Source: Callipepla californica brunnescens (taxonomy: Eukaryota > Chordata > Aves > Galliformes > Odontophoridae). Taken from it: 64,000 nt of DNA. The stretch lies in NCBI GenBank assembly GCA_023055505.1, contig JALIRH010000002.1, forward strand, positions 23,256,437-23,320,436, given 5' to 3'. Positions 62,013 to 64,000 of this stretch are shown here, piece by piece (positions within the stretch are counted from its first letter, which is position 1; every line of letters begins with the position of its first letter). A program made the position numbers and the translations under genes. The notes under the pieces are model-generated. The model saw only the letters and a list, made by a program, of their open reading frames with translations, had not been told where the DNA came from and searched no databases.

Positions 62013-62250
62013 CTAGTTTAAAGCCCTCTCAACAGGCCCTGCCAGCTCCCAGGCTAGGATCAGTTTCCCACTCTGAGACAGATGAGACCCATCTGCAGCC
62101 ATTGGGCTAGAAGCTGAGTAAATCATTCCATGGTAAAAAAAAACAAAACAAACTTCTTGCAACTGCAGTAGCCTCTCAGCCATGTATTTGTGAGAAGGGT
62201 TTTCCTGCTCCTCTCAGTGTCCCTCCCTGCCACTGAAGGAAAATATGACC
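62013..62250 (-). pseudogene. CR1 ORF1 C-terminal fragment: esterase-like (SGNH) domain end
   Basis: Two frames on the minus strand join across an A/T homopolymer (about 62130-62145). The first, from near 62246, reads SYFPSVAGRDTERSRK then TNTWLRGYC. The second reads MIYSASSPMAADGSHLSQSG, then LILAWELAGPVERALN and a stop (62013-62015). The DG-x-H at 62082-62093 fits the last catalytic block (Asp-His) of SGNH esterases, a domain described in the ORF1 of CR1-type LINEs. Length covers only the end of the domain. The assignment rests on this motif and on its position directly before ORF2. Confidence 0.68.
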
Positions 62251-62280
62251 TGTACCACACAGAAGTTGCCTGTGACACCT

Positions 62281-62851
62281 ATTACAAAATCTTTATGCCT
62301 TGTGTTAATTACAGCATTCCAGATAGCAGAATACTTTCTCATATGAGACTAGAAAAAAGACAGAACATGGTCTGGGAATTGCTAAACCAAGAACGGATTA
62401 ATACTACCAGCTTCTTTCTGCCACTTGTTACTAAGAGGATCCAGTTACTTCTCAAGGAAGACTTGAAATGTGCCTACAATGTATGCTTAGCTCAGAAATT
62501 CTGAATCTCCTTAATGGTGCTGGACCACATCTCTCTCAATAAATTGTATATCTGTCAGTCCTTTTTTTTTAAGGAAGAAGTAATTAGATGGTCATGTGAA
62601 ATATGATGGTAGCGTATACTAATTATTTGTTTTCTGCTAACAGCACAGCAGTAAAGACAGCTGAGGATTACATCCTGAGTTCTGCACTTGTTAAGTTTAC
62701 AACCATGAATATTCATGAATTGAAAAGCAAAAAAGTGCAACAGTAACTTTCAGATGATTCCTTCAAATGTAATCTATAGTATACATTTAAGTTAAACAGC
62801 TTTTATTATTACTGTTTTCTTTCTTTTTTTTTAAATTTTAGTGTGAAGTAA
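62281..62851. other. No gene seen between the two large CR1 copies
   Basis: About 570 bp of AT-rich sequence. The plus-strand frame 62190-62504 (104 codons) starts inside the antisense CR1 and has no domain. The left part may include undetected ORF1 sequence of the CR1 copy next to it. Confidence 0.4.
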
Positions 62852-63955
62852 TATCACAGATTGCAGGACCTCAAGAGACCACTGAGTCCAACTCTCCTAC
62901 TAAAGCAGGTTCCCTACAATAGTTTGCACAGGTAGACATCCAGATGGCACTTGGATATCTCCACAGAAGGAGACTCCACAAGCTCTCCAGGCAATTTGTT
63001 TCAGAGCTCTGTCACCCTTACAGTAAAGAAGTTCTTCTGCATGTTTGTATGGAACTTTCTGTGTTCAAGTTTTAGGCCATCCATTTGCCTCCCATCTCCC
63101 TTTAGACATTTATAAACATTAATCAGATCTCCCCTTACACTTTTCCCCAGACTGAATAGTCCCAGGTCTCTCAACCTTTCTTCATACAACAGATACTTCC
63201 AGGCCCTTAATCCTCCTTGTGCCTCCCTGCTGCATTCCTTCTAAGACATCCCTGTCTTTTTTGAACAGGACACAGTAGTCTAAAAGTGGTGTCACCAGGG
63301 TAGAGAAGAGGGGAAGGATTACCTCCCTCAAACTGCTGGCCAGATTCTTTTTAATGCACCCTAGGATACCTTTGACCTTCAGGACCACAAGGCCATGCTG
63401 CCGGCTCATGGCCAACCTGTTCACCAGGACCTCTTCAGAGATCATCTCCAGCAAGTCACACTCTAACCTATAGTGAATCATACAGTTATTCCTCCCCAGC
63501 TGCAAGACTCTACACTTGCTCTTGTTAAACTTTGCCAAGTTGCTCCCTGCCTCACTCTCAAGTCTGTCCAGGTTTTGCTGAGTGGTAGCACAGCCATTCA
63601 GTATGTCAGGCACTCCTCTCAGCTTTGTGTCATCTGCAAACTTGCTGAGGGTGGACTCCAGCCCGTTGTCCAGGCCATTGGTGAAGATACTGAATAAGAC
63701 CAGTCTCAGCACTGATCCCTGGGAAACACTGCTAGTTATAGGCCTTCAGCCAGACTGGAGGTTTGCTGCTGGCAAACCTCTGAGCTCTAACGGTCAGGCA
63801 GTTTCTGTCCACCTCACTGTCCACTCATCTACCCTCACTTTCTAAGTTTCATAACAAGGATGTTGTGGAAGATGGTGTCAAACGCCTCGCTGACTTCAAG
63901 GCACACAGCACCCACTGCTCTCCCCTCATCTACCCAGCCAGCGTTGACTGATCTA
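62852..63955 (-). mobile_element. CR1 LINE, 5'-truncated copy with most of the reverse transcriptase
   Basis: About 1.1 kb of minus-strand CR1. The 3' end at 62852 is an inverted tail remnant (atcacagattgcaggacc on plus). The body codes for the reverse-transcriptase palm through to the ORF2 C-terminus. The match stops near 63955, where AT-rich DNA resumes, so the copy is truncated upstream of the motif-A region. It is a larger and different copy from the one at 61.3-62.3 kb, in the same orientation. Confidence 0.92.
63000..63950 (-). pseudogene. CR1 ORF2 fragment: reverse-transcriptase palm to C-terminus
   Basis: Reverse transcriptase copies CR1 RNA at the nicked target. From the 5' side the minus strand encodes GAVCLEVSEAFDTIFHNILV (the motif A region, usually YLDFSKAFD; the first acidic residue reads Glu), SVSQGSVLRLVLFSIF (usual GVPQGSVLGP), and FADDTK at 63623-63640, the intact catalytic motif C. 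Then come GILGCIKKNLAS, REVILPLFSTLVTPLLDYC, and, in a second frame, YEERLRDLGLFSLGKSVRGD and LINVYKCLKGD. Stops after the motif A region (near 63843) and frameshifts near 63185 and in the 3' third break the frame. The 96 codons around FADD are the best preserved. Not functional. Confidence 0.92.
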
Positions 63956-64000
63956 CTGCTTTATTAAATTTTATTTTTTCAATATTCAAAATGTTTTCAC
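63956..64000. other. AT-rich flank at the right edge
   Basis: Forty-five bases of T-rich sequence after the CR1 5' truncation point, with no match to CR1. Confidence 0.5.

Larger units (their letters stand above)
61272..62280 (-). mobile_element. CR1 LINE with internal deletion: ORF1 tail and ORF2 start joined to the 3' end
   Basis: Read 5' to 3' on the minus strand, the copy starts near 62280 inside ORF1, passes the ORF1 stop (62013-62015) and the start of ORF2 (endonuclease, about 61950-61555). Near 61535-61560 it jumps directly to the 3' UTR (ggtgacagtaacagg through catggagctgcatcaggg) and ends at about 61272 in a decayed tail (ataattctacgatt). The reverse transcriptase, over 2 kb in a full CR1, is missing. 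The 3' part matches the subfamily at 52840-53174. Internal deletion at insertion (template switching) or after insertion would both explain it. Confidence 0.88.

Noticed and set aside
62190..62504. 104-codon plus frame between the two CR1 copies
   Set aside because: Its start lies antisense to the CR1 ORF1 fragment and the rest shows no recognisable protein.
63473..63845. Plus-strand frames of 74 and 87 codons
   Set aside because: They are antisense shadows of the CR1 reverse-transcriptase coding region.
1..64000. CRISPR arrays, bacterial operons, prophage or toxin-antitoxin systems
   Set aside because: No spaced direct repeats of CRISPR type, no ribosome-binding sites or dense coding. The window is animal nuclear DNA.

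Overview
This looks like vertebrate nuclear DNA, most likely from a bird. The sequence is AT-rich and has no continuous coding capacity. It carries many fragments of a chicken-repeat-1 (CR1) type LINE. Several end in the typical CR1 tail, repeats of an ATTCTATG-like octamer, and several still translate as CR1 endonuclease, reverse transcriptase or the ORF2 C-terminus. Remnants of a mariner (Tc1/mariner DD34D) DNA transposon of the kind known from galliform and other birds are also present. A galliform is an inference only. One run of exactly 100 N (16489-16588) marks an assembly gap.

I recognise no host protein-coding gene, exon, tRNA, rRNA, snRNA or CRISPR array. The longest open frames lie in low-complexity DNA, are relics of transposons, or look like chance. 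The window is best read as a gene desert or the inside of a very large intron.

Layout: 1-172 is the 3' end of a mariner copy cut by the left window edge. From 0.2 to 14 kb is AT-rich single-copy-looking DNA with a 42-bp tandem duplication (1351-1429) and A-rich tracts. From 14.3 to 17.1 kb is a repeat nest: four CR1 fragments, the assembly gap and about 470 bp of CTTC-type microsatellite. From 17 to 36 kb is mostly unannotated, with one CR1 at 27.4 kb whose ORF2 tail is still open. At 36.1-37.6 kb a CR1 is followed by a probable solo LTR with a TATA box and AATAAA. From 37.6 to 46 kb is unannotated DNA with a 33-bp hairpin and a 185-bp A/C-only-like tract. At 46-47.3 kb lie a CR1 fragment and the largest mariner relic, whose second and third catalytic aspartates have been lost. 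CR1 fragments follow at 48.6, 52.6-53.2 (two abutting copies) and 59.1 kb, the last next to a third mariner end. The right edge (61.3-64.0 kb) holds two large minus-strand CR1 copies. One has its ORF1 esterase tail and ORF2 endonuclease start joined directly to the element's 3' end. The other is a 5'-truncated reverse-transcriptase copy.

No set of genes works together here. The coding remnants belong to independent transposon insertions, all broken. I did not find a previously undescribed functional system. The most informative items are the internally deleted CR1, the mariner series and the repeat nest around the gap.
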